Assembly (NCBI GenBank): GCA_016287875.1
Contig: JAEEXQ010000018.1
Location: 1-33,044, forward strand
Length of the DNA stretch: 33,044 nucleotides
DNA from: Bacteroidales bacterium
GTDB taxonomy: Bacteria; Bacteroidota; Bacteroidia; Bacteroidales; UBA932
Reading direction: 5' to 3'
Shown here piece by piece: positions 1 to 7,352 of this stretch. Each line of letters opens with the position of its first letter. Positions within the stretch are counted from its first letter, which is position 1. A model generated the notes under the pieces. The model was not told the origin of the DNA. It ran no database searches and saw only the letters and a program-made list of their open reading frames with translations. The position numbers and the translations under genes are program-made.

Positions 1-59
1 AAGGCGTTCTGTTCACCCTATACCTTTTCCTCAGCATATCAAACCGCATATTATTGATA

Positions 60-251
60 GACCTGCAGCAAAAACAGCCAAAAATGCTGCAGGTCATGGT
101 ATTTTGCCGGGGACCTAGAGCAAAAATGGCGAAAAATGCTGCAGGTCACAGTGTTTTACAGGGGACCTAGAGCAAAAAACGGCAAAAACGCTGCAGGTCA
201 CAGTGTTTTGCAGGGGACCTAGAGCAATAATGGCGAAAAATGCTGCAGGTC
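60..251. repeat. 52-bp tandem array of four hairpins
   Basis: The core GCTGCAGGTC occurs at 86, 138, 190 and 242, exactly 52 bases apart. Each core is the right arm of a stem-loop. Left arms are at 60-70 (GACCTGCAGCA, a perfect 11-bp match to TGCTGCAGGTC at 85-95) and at 112, 164 and 216 (GACCTAGAGCA, with two or more mismatches to its partner). The loops are A-rich and 14 nt long, around a central GCC/GGC. The 16-nt stretches between hairpins are also conserved (a TATTTTGC or GTGTTTT core followed by a G run), so this is not a CRISPR array. Function is unknown. Confidence 0.85.
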
Positions 252-447
252 GTGGCAGGAAATGGGGTGCGGCTGGTGGGCAACGCTGCCCGCCGAAAAA
301 GGGAATGAGCGCCTCAGCGCGAACGGAGGAGGCCGGTACGAAGTACGAAGGCCGGGAGCCGCGGGGTACGTTAGGGGCAGAGCCCCTGACAAGACGACTG
401 GCATCCGCCAGGATGCCTCCTCGCCGGCGGCCTTAGCCCAGCGACGA

Positions 448-481
448 GATTCCTCGGCTCGCTGCGCTCGCTCGGAATGAC
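448..481. repeat. Dispersed-type palindromic intergenic repeat
   Basis: This stretch starts GATTCCTCGGCTCGCTGCG and ends GCTCGGAATGAC. It folds back on itself through ATTCC/GGAAT outer arms and CGAGC-type inner arms. From general experience this sequence recurs in intergenic regions of many bacterial genomes, where its reverse strand gives spurious translations containing SERAQRAEESR. That recurrence cannot be tested here. Only one copy lies in this window. Confidence 0.55.
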
Positions 482-527
482 AATAAGGGATTTGGGGCCG
501 GGCAGTCAAGTAGCTGTGTATCAACGA

Positions 528-574
528 TATCCTGAAAACAAATCGGCGAAATCGACCGATTTGTTTTCAGGATA
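528..574. repeat. Perfect 19-bp inverted repeat
   Basis: The left arm TATCCTGAAAACAAATCGG (528-546) is exactly complementary to 556-574, with a 9-nt loop. The stem is AT-rich outside and GC-rich next to the loop. No T run follows on either side, so a standard intrinsic terminator is unlikely. It may be a transcript-stabilising hairpin, a protein-binding site or a small mobile-element remnant. Confidence 0.85.
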
Positions 575-610
575 ATGCTGTGAGTCAACGACTTAGGTGC
601 CCGGCAAAAG

Positions 611-691
611 ATGCCCGGTCAAGCCGGGCATGACAAGGTAGGTCGGGCATGACAAGGTAGGTCGGGGATGACAAGGCAGGTCGGGGATGAC
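611..691. repeat. 19-bp tandem repeat with 8-bp hairpin
   Basis: A GGTCGGGCATGACAAGGTA-type unit repeats with a 19-base period. The GATGAC/CATGAC ends fall at 634, 653, 672 and 691; the first copy is degenerate and the last three are near identical. The array begins with the perfect hairpin ATGCCCGG (611-618) / CCGGGCAT (624-631). It ends about 20 bases beyond the stop codon of the minus-strand gene at 714. Confidence 0.8.
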
Positions 692-697
692 GGTGGT

Positions 698-713
698 AAA
701 ACCGGCCCGCCGG
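698..713 (-). terminator. Weak candidate terminator after the desulfidase-like gene
   Basis: Read on the minus strand directly after the TAG stop, the sequence is CCGG-CGGG-CCGG followed by TTTTA. That is a 4-bp GC stem with a 4-nt loop and a short U run. The stem is much shorter than a typical intrinsic terminator, so this is a weak call. Confidence 0.3.
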
Positions 714-2060
714 CTACTTGCAGAGCATTATGTCGAGGATCATTTTGTCGGCGGCTTTCATGCCGGCGGAGCCGAGGGCACCGAGGTTGCGGATAGTCTT
801 CTCGACATCATCGTCGATGATGCCGTCGGTGGAGGGGATGCAGGTGCCGCGCATGGCGAGGACGGCAGATTGGACGGCGCAGGACACGCCCGAGGCCACT
901 TTCATCGCGCAGCCCACCTTCGCTCCGTCGCACACCATCCCGGTGATGTTCCCGGTCATATTCTTGATGGCGGAGCAGATCTGCTCGTATCCCCCGCCCT
1001 GCAGCCAGACTATTCCGCAGGCGGAGCCGGTGGAGGCCACGACGCAGCCGCAGAGGGCGGAGAGTTTTCCGAGGAAGGATTTGATGTGGATGGCGACTAA
1101 GTTGCTGAGTATCAGCGCACGGGCGAGCTGTTCGTCGGGCACCCCGTACTTCATTGCGTAGGCGATGACCGGCATGCTGACGGTGATCCCCTGGTTTCCG
1201 CTGCCGCTGTTGGACATCGCGGGAAGGGTGCTGCCGGCCATACGGGCGTCGGATGCGGCCGCGGTCAGGCCCATTGCGAAACTCATGAAATCGTCCCCGA
1301 AGACCTCGGCCTGATTCTCGCGTATGGCCTTTCCGACCCGCAGGCCGTAGTCGCCGCGGAGGCCTTCGCGCGCGAGGGCCAGGTTCAGGCGGCGGTCGTC
1401 GAGTATGAAGGAGATGTCTTCGAATGCCGCGGTTTCGGCGAAGGAGAGGATTTCGCGGACGGAGAGGGCGTCGTCGGCGGCGGTGTGGTCGGCGATGGCG
1501 GCGGCAGCCTCCGAACTCATCAGGATTCGGTCGGCAAAGCTGGTTTCCACGATTCTGTCGTGGTCATCTTCTATGACCGCGTAGGCATGGGGATCGACTT
1601 CGGCACTGGCGAAAAGATGATCGGCCCCACAAACCGAAACCGTGGCCTTGACATACAGCAGTCGCTCGGTAGGGGCGACGCTGATGTGCACCCGGCCGCG
1701 GTCCACCAGCTCCTTGGCGCGGGCCACGGCGGCAGCATCGAGGGCCGCCAGGACCTCCAGCCCGCGCGAAGAATCGCCGCAGACGGCTCCCAGGGCCGCG
1801 GCCACCGCCAAACCCACCATACCCGTACCCGGAATTCCCACCCCCATCCCATTCTTGAGGATGTTGGCGCTAACGGCGACATCCAGGCGGAAATCCGCAC
1901 CCATACGCCAGCCTTCCGGACAGGCACAAGGGCAGTTTTCGGTGATGATTTCGACGGCCTTGGCGACGGCCAGGGCCACGGCTATAGGTTCGGTGCAGCC
2001 CAGCGCAGGCTTCACCTCGCGATGGATTATATCGATGATTTGTCGCTCTCGCTCAGTCAT
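714..2060 (-). CDS. cyuA: L-cysteine desulfidase / serine dehydratase alpha-like (UPF0597, CyuA family)
   Basis: The 448-residue product matches the UPF0597/YhaM (CyuA) family, Fe-S enzymes that break L-cysteine into pyruvate, ammonia and sulfide and are related to the serine dehydratase alpha chain. Visible hallmarks are GCTEP near the N-terminus (Cys22), SGSGNQG at 285-291, and a C-terminal set of cysteines (337, 339, 348, 377, 384) in CGCVVASTGSACG and GMVCDGAKVGCAMK contexts, likely cluster ligands and active-site loops. The length is normal for the family. There is no signal peptide, so it should be cytoplasmic. The ATG at 2060 is chosen because MTERERQIIDIIHREVKPALGC is the family N-terminus. 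A TATCTTTG -7 box lies only four bases upstream, suggesting a leaderless or very short-leader mRNA. It diverges from the mannosidase gene. Family assignment is firm; exact substrate (cysteine versus serine) is inferred. Confidence 0.88.
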   Translation of the reverse strand: MTERERQIIDIIHREVKPALGCTEPIAVALAVAKAVEIITENCPCACPEGWRMGADFRLDVAVSANILKNGMGVGIPGTGMVGLAVAAALGAVCGDSSRGLEVLAALDAAAVARAKELVDRGRVHISVAPTERLLYVKATVSVCGADHLFASAEVDPHAYAVIEDDHDRIVETSFADRILMSSEAAAAIADHTAADDALSVREILSFAETAAFEDISFILDDRRLNLALAREGLRGDYGLRVGKAIRENQAEVFGDDFMSFAMGLTAAASDARMAGSTLPAMSNSGSGNQGITVSMPVIAYAMKYGVPDEQLARALILSNLVAIHIKSFLGKLSALCGCVVASTGSACGIVWLQGGGYEQICSAIKNMTGNITGMVCDGAKVGCAMKVASGVSCAVQSAVLAMRGTCIPSTDGIIDDDVEKTIRNLGALGSAGMKAADKMILDIMLCK

Positions 2061-2064
2061 AAAA

Positions 2065-2072
2065 CAAAGATA
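2065..2072 (-). promoter_or_regulatory. Bacteroidetes -7 box TATCTTTG for the desulfidase-like gene
   Basis: On the minus strand TATCTTTG matches the Bacteroidetes -7 consensus TAnnTTTG. It ends four bases before the ATG at 2060, so transcription would begin at or next to the start codon. No clear -33 TTTG is visible. Confidence 0.5.
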
Positions 2073-2084
2073 CGAGAATTATTC

Positions 2085-2092
2085 TAACTTTG
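2085..2092 (+). promoter_or_regulatory. Bacteroidetes -7 box TAACTTTG for the GH125 gene
   Basis: TAACTTTG fits TAnnTTTG and lies 21 bases before the ATG at 2114, predicting a 5' leader of roughly 15 bases. No convincing -33 element is seen. With the opposing box at 2065-2072 it makes a compact divergent promoter pair in a 53-bp gap. Confidence 0.5.
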
Positions 2093-2113
2093 TAAAGCAA
2101 TTAAAACACCAAA

Positions 2114-3505
2114 ATGAAATCCATTCTAGCTATAGCCGCCTGCCTGCTGATCTGCCAAGGCAGCCAGGCCCAGGAATATAAGTCCAACCGCCCCGCCCCC
2201 GAAAAGCGCTGCTTCAGCTCCGAAGCCGTCGAACGCACCATAGCCGAGCTCAGCTCCAAACTGACCAACCCCAAGCTCGCCTGGATGTTCTCCAACTGCT
2301 TCCCCAACACCATCGACACCACCGTCGAATACGACGAGCAGGCGGGGGATACCTTCGTCATCACCGGCGACATCCACGCGATGTGGCTGAGGGATTCCGG
2401 CGCGCAGGTCTGGCCCTATCTGCGGCTGGCGGGCGAAGATGAGCATCTGCGGAAGATGCTCGCGGGCGTGCTGATGCGCCAGTTCCGCTGCATCGCCATC
2501 GACCCCTACGCCAACGCCTTCAACAAAGGCCCCAGCGGCAGCAAATGGGAATCCGACATCACCCAGATGAATCCCTGGCTGCACGAGCGCAAGTGGGAGG
2601 TAGATTCCCCCTGCTACGTACTCCGCCTGGCCCACGGCTACTGGAAGGCTACGGGAGATACATCCGTATTCGGAGATGAATGGCTGGAGGCCGTGCGCGC
2701 CATACTCAGGACCTTCCGCGAGCAGCAGCGCTACGAAGGCCAGGGCCCCTACAGCTTCATGCGCCGCACCCCCCGGGGCAAGGACACCAAGAGCTGGGGA
2801 GGATTCGGCGCCCCGGTAAAGCCCTGCGGGCTCATCTGCTCATCCTTCCGTCCCTCCGACGATGCCAGCGTGCTGGAATTCCTCATCCCCTCCAACTTCT
2901 TCGCGGTCAGCACCTTGCGCAAGGCCGCCGAAATTCTGGAAGGCCCCTGCAAGCAAGGCAAGCTCGCCCGCGAATGCAGGACCCTTGCCGACGAGGTAGC
3001 CGGCGCCCTCGAGGAATATGCGGTGGTGGAGCACCCCAAATACGGAAAGATCTACGCATATGAGGTAGATGGATTCGGCAGCGCCATTCTGATGGACGAT
3101 GCCAATGTGCCCAGCCTGCTGGCGATGCCCTACCTCGGCTGCGTCAGCGCCAATGACCCCGTCTGGCAGAACACCCGCCGCTTCGTGCTCAGCACCGACA
3201 ACCCCTGCTACTTCGAAGGGACTGCCCTGAAGGGCGTGGGAGGCCCCCACGTCGGCCTCGGATGGGTATGGCCCATGAGCATAATAATGCAGGCCTTCAC
3301 CTCCTCCGACGACGCCGAAATCCGGGACTGCATCCGCACCCTGATAAGCACCGACGCGGGCACGGGCTTCATGCACGAGGCAGTCTGGAAGGACGACCCC
3401 GCGAAATTCACCCGCAGCTGGTTCGCCTGGGCCAACACCCTATTCGGCGAACTCATACTCGACCTCTATCAGAACGGAAAACTCGAACTACTCGGAACGA
3501 TATGA
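2114..3505 (+). CDS. GH125 exo-alpha-1,6-mannosidase, secreted
   Basis: The 463-residue protein belongs to glycoside hydrolase family 125 (formerly DUF1237), metal-independent exo-acting alpha-1,6-mannosidases. A Sec signal peptide (about 1-20, MKSILAIAACLLICQGSQAQ) sends it to the periplasm or beyond. Family blocks are visible: GDIHAMWLRDS (85-95), DPYANAFN (130-137), KWESDITQMNPWLHERKWEVDSPCY (from 144), EGTALKGVGGPH, and GFMHEAVWKDD near the C-terminus. By comparison with characterised GH125 enzymes, the Asp in VDSPC (164) is a candidate acid and the Glu in MHEA (422) a candidate base. Length is normal. It overlaps the following esterase gene by four bases (ATGA), so the two are probably translated together and may act on one mannose-containing glycan. 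It looks catabolic and unconnected with the capsule genes. Confidence 0.9.
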   Translation: MKSILAIAACLLICQGSQAQEYKSNRPAPEKRCFSSEAVERTIAELSSKLTNPKLAWMFSNCFPNTIDTTVEYDEQAGDTFVITGDIHAMWLRDSGAQVWPYLRLAGEDEHLRKMLAGVLMRQFRCIAIDPYANAFNKGPSGSKWESDITQMNPWLHERKWEVDSPCYVLRLAHGYWKATGDTSVFGDEWLEAVRAILRTFREQQRYEGQGPYSFMRRTPRGKDTKSWGGFGAPVKPCGLICSSFRPSDDASVLEFLIPSNFFAVSTLRKAAEILEGPCKQGKLARECRTLADEVAGALEEYAVVEHPKYGKIYAYEVDGFGSAILMDDANVPSLLAMPYLGCVSANDPVWQNTRRFVLSTDNPCYFEGTALKGVGGPHVGLGWVWPMSIIMQAFTSSDDAEIRDCIRTLISTDAGTGFMHEAVWKDDPAKFTRSWFAWANTLFGELILDLYQNGKLELLGTI

Positions 3506-4356
3506 AAAAAATCCTCTCCATCCTGGTCCTGGCTCTGGCGGCAATGCCCCTGAATGCCGGGAAGATAGTGACCGACAGCATCGATAGCAAGACGCTGGGC
3601 GCCACCGTCAAGTACAATGTCTATCTGCCGGACGGCTACAAGGCCGGCACGCAGTACCCCGTGCTCTACCTCCTGCACGGATTCACCGACACCTACACCG
3701 CCTGGAAGGATAAAGGCGGCCTGCAGACCGTCGCAGACGAGCTCATAGCCAGCGGGGAGATGGTCCCTATGGTGGTGGTGATGCCCAACGCCGGCGGCCC
3801 CGAGGTGTACGAGACCTGGAACGGATACTTCAACATGCCGGGATGGAACTACGAGGACTTCTTCTTCGGGGAATTCCTGCCCGAGGTCGAAAAGAAATAC
3901 AATTGCGGAGGAGCCAAAGGCCGCAGGGCCGTTTCCGGCCTCTCGATGGGAGGCGGAGGCAGCCTGGTGTATGCCCAGAGGCATCCGGAGCTTTTCTCGA
4001 GCTGCTACGCCATGAGCCCCTGGCTCGACAATAAGGAGAACGAAGTCAATACCAGGACCGACGGCCAGGACAAGGTCTTCCTGGTGCGCGAGGCCGTGAA
4101 ACGGCACTCCGCCATCGACTTCCTCTCAAACGCCGACCAGGCCACCCTGGCGGCACTCCGCACGGTAGCCTGGTTCGTAGATTGCGGCGACGATGATTTC
4201 CTGCTGCAACTGAGTATGGATTTCCATATGAAAATGCGGGAAGTGAAGGTCCACAACGAGCTGCGCGTAAGAAACGGCGTGCACAATTGGGAATACTGGC
4301 ACCTGGCTCTCAGGATGTCGCTGCCCTTCGCCTCCCGCAATTTCGGGGAAAACTAA
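3502..4356 (+). CDS. Secreted alpha/beta-hydrolase esterase (CE1 / esterase D-like)
   Basis: This 284-residue alpha/beta hydrolase resembles the CE1/esterase D (PF00756) group that removes acyl groups from sugars or small esters. MKKILSILVLALAAMPLNAG is a signal peptide. Visible features are the oxyanion region YLLHGFTDTYTAW (56-68), the nucleophile elbow GLSMGG (Ser148), an acidic candidate in VDCGDDDF (about 227-233), and a histidine in NGVHNWEYW (His261), giving a full Ser-Asp-His set. The start at 3502 is preferred over longer in-frame extensions because it forms an ATGA overlap with the GH125 stop and begins directly at a signal peptide. It is probably a de-acetylating partner of the mannosidase, which is inferred from the operon. 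Its stop codon overlaps the stop of the converging lipoprotein gene. Confidence 0.85.
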   Translation: MKKILSILVLALAAMPLNAGKIVTDSIDSKTLGATVKYNVYLPDGYKAGTQYPVLYLLHGFTDTYTAWKDKGGLQTVADELIASGEMVPMVVVMPNAGGPEVYETWNGYFNMPGWNYEDFFFGEFLPEVEKKYNCGGAKGRRAVSGLSMGGGGSLVYAQRHPELFSSCYAMSPWLDNKENEVNTRTDGQDKVFLVREAVKRHSAIDFLSNADQATLAALRTVAWFVDCGDDDFLLQLSMDFHMKMREVKVHNELRVRNGVHNWEYWHLALRMSLPFASRNFGEN

Positions 4357-7139
4357 TTCTTGTACTCGTCCAGCGTAGGACGTATACTCAAGCCACGGGA
4401 ACGCAGGTCGCGTCCCTGAGGATTCAGCGTGCCGTCCACCGAAATGGTGAGGAACTCGCTGTACTGGTTGTCGTTAGGTATGGAAGCCCAGAAGCCGCCA
4501 TACTCGTTGACCTTGCTGGTGAGACCGGTCTGGTTGGAGCGGTAACCTGCAGCCGAGAAGAACACGTACCTCATCCCGTTGGTGGATTCGGATGCGCTTC
4601 CGCGGTAATGGCTCCACAGATAGAAGCCCCTGGTGAATCCGCCGTATGAGTTGGGCGTGGTGCCGCTGGTGCCGATTCGCAGGCCGAGGAAGGCATTGTA
4701 GCGGGGAACGGTGTATCCCGGAGGACAAGGATCGTAGATGGTCTTGACGGTAGCCTTGTCCACGCTGGTCTGGGTATTGCCGGCGCACCAGAAACCGTTG
4801 CCGCCGGCCTGGTCGTGCAGCCAGTTCGAGTTGAATCCCAGATGCACCTCGGGACGGAGTATGGTCTGTTTGTACTCCTTAGCTATGGTGCCGGAATCGT
4901 TCACGGTCTGGAACGTGGGATACTTGCCCGAAAGGCCGGCAAGGTTGCTGCCGTTGTTCACACCGTCGGAAGGGATGAAAGGATCCTTCCTGCCCCAGCA
5001 GTAATAAGGGCTGTAGCCCGCGTCGCCGCCGGTGACGACCGTCTTCTCGGGACGTGCCACGTGCATCACCACGAAGTTGTCGGAAGCCTGCTGCTTGAGG
5101 CGCACGAACACCGACTCGCCCGCATAGGTGGTGCCGACTGTCTGGCCGGACTCCACCCAGCCGAGGTTACGGGGCATAAAGGTCACCAGGCCGCCCTGGG
5201 GATTGAAGGTACCCTCCACGTCGGCGATGTCGATGTCGGGATCGTATCCGTGGCGGCCATCCTGGGGCACATAGTCGGTAATCCATATGGTATAGCTCCA
5301 CATTACCTGCGAACCGTCGGAAATGGCTATCACTATGTCGCTCTGGCGCACTTCTTCCTCCTTGACATGGAAGTTGAGCCAGTATATGGTCTTGCTGGAA
5401 CCGCCTATCCTGACTGTGGAAGTAGTGATGCAGCTGCTCTGCCCGGTAGCATTGGCTATTTCCCAGTCGGTGGTGTTCTTCACGTCCAGCAGGTTACCGT
5501 CCGACCACACTATGAAAGCCTTCCTGGGAGTACCGCCCTGGTCCTGAAGCAAGGGAGAACTGGCGTTCTGGAGGCTGTTGCCCTTGTAGTTCACGAAGTT
5601 CTGCTGCTTGTAGGCGGCGGTGTTGTAGGCGTTGTTCTTGATGCCGTTGCCCATCACCAGAGGTATGCAGTAATAACCGGGAGCGTTCACGATGTAAGTG
5701 TTTCCAGTCTCTTTGATGGAGGTCCTGCTGCCGTTCTCGGGGTTGGCAAGGTTCCAGTAATTGTCCGGGGATCCGTGATGCGCATAGGCGCCGAAGTTGC
5801 TGCGGATACGGTCGGTGATTTCGACGGAAGGATCCACCATGCCCTCGGTGCCATCCGCACCCACGTAGCTGATGGTCACCGACTCGCCGTCCACGGCACC
5901 GGTGGTGGAAACGGGCACGAAGTCGGTAAGATAGGTATCCGAAATGCCCGAATATGCATTGGTGCCATTCTGGGCATCGCTGAGGCTGCCGTAGAATCCG
6001 TCCACCTCCCAGGGAATACCCGTCCTGTTGGCGGCGATATCCTCGCCCTCGTACCTGTAGCTATACACCACGGCGGAATGCGAGGTGCCGGCGAGATAAT
6101 GGAGGTCATCCGGCTCGAGCACCGAGAACACATAGGTACCCACGCTCAGAGGGGCGTCCAGTTTCCAGATATAGGTCTTCTTGCAGGCATCTACCGTAAC
6201 CCAGCTGTCATTGTCCTTGAGTTCCAGGGTGCGGACGGTGCCATCGGCGAATCCGAGGGTGAGTGTCAGCTCGGTCTGCGCCAGAGGGAGGCAGAGGAAG
6301 GTGACGGTGTAGGCGTCGGTGGTGCTGAGCTGCACACCGCCGCCGGGGAGGGTCAGCACTATCTCGTTGCTGCCGTTGGTGATGTCGCGGGGGCTGACGG
6401 GGGTGAGCCCGGATGAAGTCAGATGCGCGACAAATTCACCTGCAAGCTTGCTTCCGCTCTGGGAAGAGCTGAGCTTGACGGTGGTGAGGTTGGAAGTGAT
6501 GGCATTGCCGTCGCGGGTGAGGAGGGTGAACTCCAGGGTGGTGACCAGAGGCTTGAAATCCAGGGCCACGGTACCCTTGGCGGGAACGCCGGTCTTGACG
6601 GCATACATATAAGCGAAGTCCATATCGGGCTTGAAGATATGTCCGTCCAGGGTAGCAGTCTGCGAACTGGGTATGTATCCGCCGATCCTGGCGCCGCTGC
6701 CCTCCGGCACTATGGACGAGTAGCTGCTCTGGATTGCGGAAGGATACACGGCATAGAAATCGTGGTCGCCGGTGCCCCACTGGAGGCCGTTGGGCAGAGG
6801 AGCAAGGCTGGCGGTATGGGTCTCGTCGCTACCTTCGGCGCCGAGCACTATCATATAGTCGTCGTACTTCTCGCTGCCGCTCACCCTGGACGCCTGCTGG
6901 CAGAGTATGCGCACCTTGTCGGTGCTGAGCCAGTTGATGCGCTCCTTGGTGGAAGTGGAGCAGATGGAATTGTTGTTCTGATCCTTGCCGCTGTATTCGG
7001 TCTTGGTGGCCGGGCCGTTGCCATAGGTGGTATTGACTCCGAACTTGATTTCGCCGACCTCGGCGGTGAATTCGTTGACGCAGGAAGAAAGTGCCACGAG
7101 GGCGGCTCCTGCCACGATTGCCTTGATAATCTTTCTCAT
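4353..7139 (-). CDS. Fimbrillin-family surface lipoprotein with C-terminal FISUMP/lectin-like domain
   Basis: The 928-residue product starts MRKIIKAIVAGAALVALSSC, a type II signal peptide with lipobox Cys20. The ATG at 7139 is chosen because it places this signal at the N-terminus; an 18-codon upstream extension in frame is rejected. Residues of about 25-350 look like the Mfa-like/fimbrillin fold of Bacteroidales: a KTEY segment near the start, then INWLSTDKVRI, and AVYP followed by repeated beta-strand blocks. The middle is unrecognised beta-rich sequence. The C-terminal third has YYCWGRKDPF, YDPCPPGYTVP, GFWAS and RSRGLSIRP, typical of the Fibrobacter major paralogous (FISUMP) C-lectin-like domain. 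It is likely an outer-membrane-anchored adhesin or cell-wall protein. It follows a small gene, an UpxY-like NusG and a sugar transferase in one operon. The convergent esterase ends on the same bases (CTAA). Confidence 0.82.
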   Translation of the reverse strand: MRKIIKAIVAGAALVALSSCVNEFTAEVGEIKFGVNTTYGNGPATKTEYSGKDQNNNSICSTSTKERINWLSTDKVRILCQQASRVSGSEKYDDYMIVLGAEGSDETHTASLAPLPNGLQWGTGDHDFYAVYPSAIQSSYSSIVPEGSGARIGGYIPSSQTATLDGHIFKPDMDFAYMYAVKTGVPAKGTVALDFKPLVTTLEFTLLTRDGNAITSNLTTVKLSSSQSGSKLAGEFVAHLTSSGLTPVSPRDITNGSNEIVLTLPGGGVQLSTTDAYTVTFLCLPLAQTELTLTLGFADGTVRTLELKDNDSWVTVDACKKTYIWKLDAPLSVGTYVFSVLEPDDLHYLAGTSHSAVVYSYRYEGEDIAANRTGIPWEVDGFYGSLSDAQNGTNAYSGISDTYLTDFVPVSTTGAVDGESVTISYVGADGTEGMVDPSVEITDRIRSNFGAYAHHGSPDNYWNLANPENGSRTSIKETGNTYIVNAPGYYCIPLVMGNGIKNNAYNTAAYKQQNFVNYKGNSLQNASSPLLQDQGGTPRKAFIVWSDGNLLDVKNTTDWEIANATGQSSCITTSTVRIGGSSKTIYWLNFHVKEEEVRQSDIVIAISDGSQVMWSYTIWITDYVPQDGRHGYDPDIDIADVEGTFNPQGGLVTFMPRNLGWVESGQTVGTTYAGESVFVRLKQQASDNFVVMHVARPEKTVVTGGDAGYSPYYCWGRKDPFIPSDGVNNGSNLAGLSGKYPTFQTVNDSGTIAKEYKQTILRPEVHLGFNSNWLHDQAGGNGFWCAGNTQTSVDKATVKTIYDPCPPGYTVPRYNAFLGLRIGTSGTTPNSYGGFTRGFYLWSHYRGSASESTNGMRYVFFSAAGYRSNQTGLTSKVNEYGGFWASIPNDNQYSEFLTISVDGTLNPQGRDLRSRGLSIRPTLDEYKN

Positions 7140-7143
7140 AGTT

Positions 7144-7338
7144 CTAGTCCCCCCAGGTATGATTGAACGTACTGCCGCCAATCGAGGATGCATCCTCGAA
7201 AAGCTCGCCTTTTTCCTGACCGGTGGTCTTGACTCCGGAAACCTCGTCTACCACGCTCCCGGCCAGGATCTCCCCCTCCAGTTCGAGGGGAATCTTCCTG
7301 AAGACCGCGGGGGTCTTGTAAGATGTAATGTTTTTCAT
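7144..7338 (-). CDS. Small hypothetical protein paired with the fimbrillin-like gene
   Basis: This 64-residue protein (MKNITSYKTPAVFRKIPLEL...) has no signal peptide or known domain. It looks like the short proteins often found just before fimbrillin or surface lipoprotein genes in Bacteroidales: an MK-x-Y-x-x-P start, a hydrophobic strand with an I-L-A-G-S motif, then a polar tail ending near a tryptophan. An alternative start at 7359 (MLKNIKTMKN...) overlaps the end of the NusG gene and would give 71 residues by translational coupling. I prefer 7338 because it matches that short-protein pattern and has an A-rich upstream region. It ends four bases before the lipoprotein start codon, so co-translation is likely. 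Function unknown. Confidence 0.6.
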   Translation of the reverse strand: MKNITSYKTPAVFRKIPLELEGEILAGSVVDEVSGVKTTGQEKGELFEDASSIGGSTFNHTWGD

Positions 7339-7352
7339 CGTTTTTATGTTCT

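Larger units (their letters stand above)
1..713. other. Repeat-rich non-coding region
   Basis: I find no credible gene in the first 713 bases. Short open frames exist but are low complexity, run across repeats on both strands, and resemble no family. The stretch holds a 52-bp tandem hairpin array (60-251), many short hairpins (for example AGGGGC/GCCCCT at 373-387 and GCATCC/GGATGC at 401-416), a dispersed-type palindrome (448-481), a perfect 19-bp stem (528-574) and a 19-bp tandem repeat (611-691). It lies downstream of the minus-strand cysteine desulfidase-like gene. The density of structure suggests repeat elements or a structured RNA rather than decayed coding sequence, but that is inference. 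Confidence 0.75.

Noticed and set aside
60..251. CRISPR array
   Set aside because: The parts between the hairpins are conserved and only 16 nt long, and no cas gene is nearby.
3262..3501. 80-codon upstream extension of the esterase
   Set aside because: It translates to a shadow of the mannosidase gene and would bury the signal peptide inside the protein.
4815..6416. 533-codon open frame on the plus strand
   Set aside because: It lies opposite the fimbrillin-like gene and has His/Val/Gly-rich shadow composition with no start context; the minus-strand frame has a lipobox and known domains.
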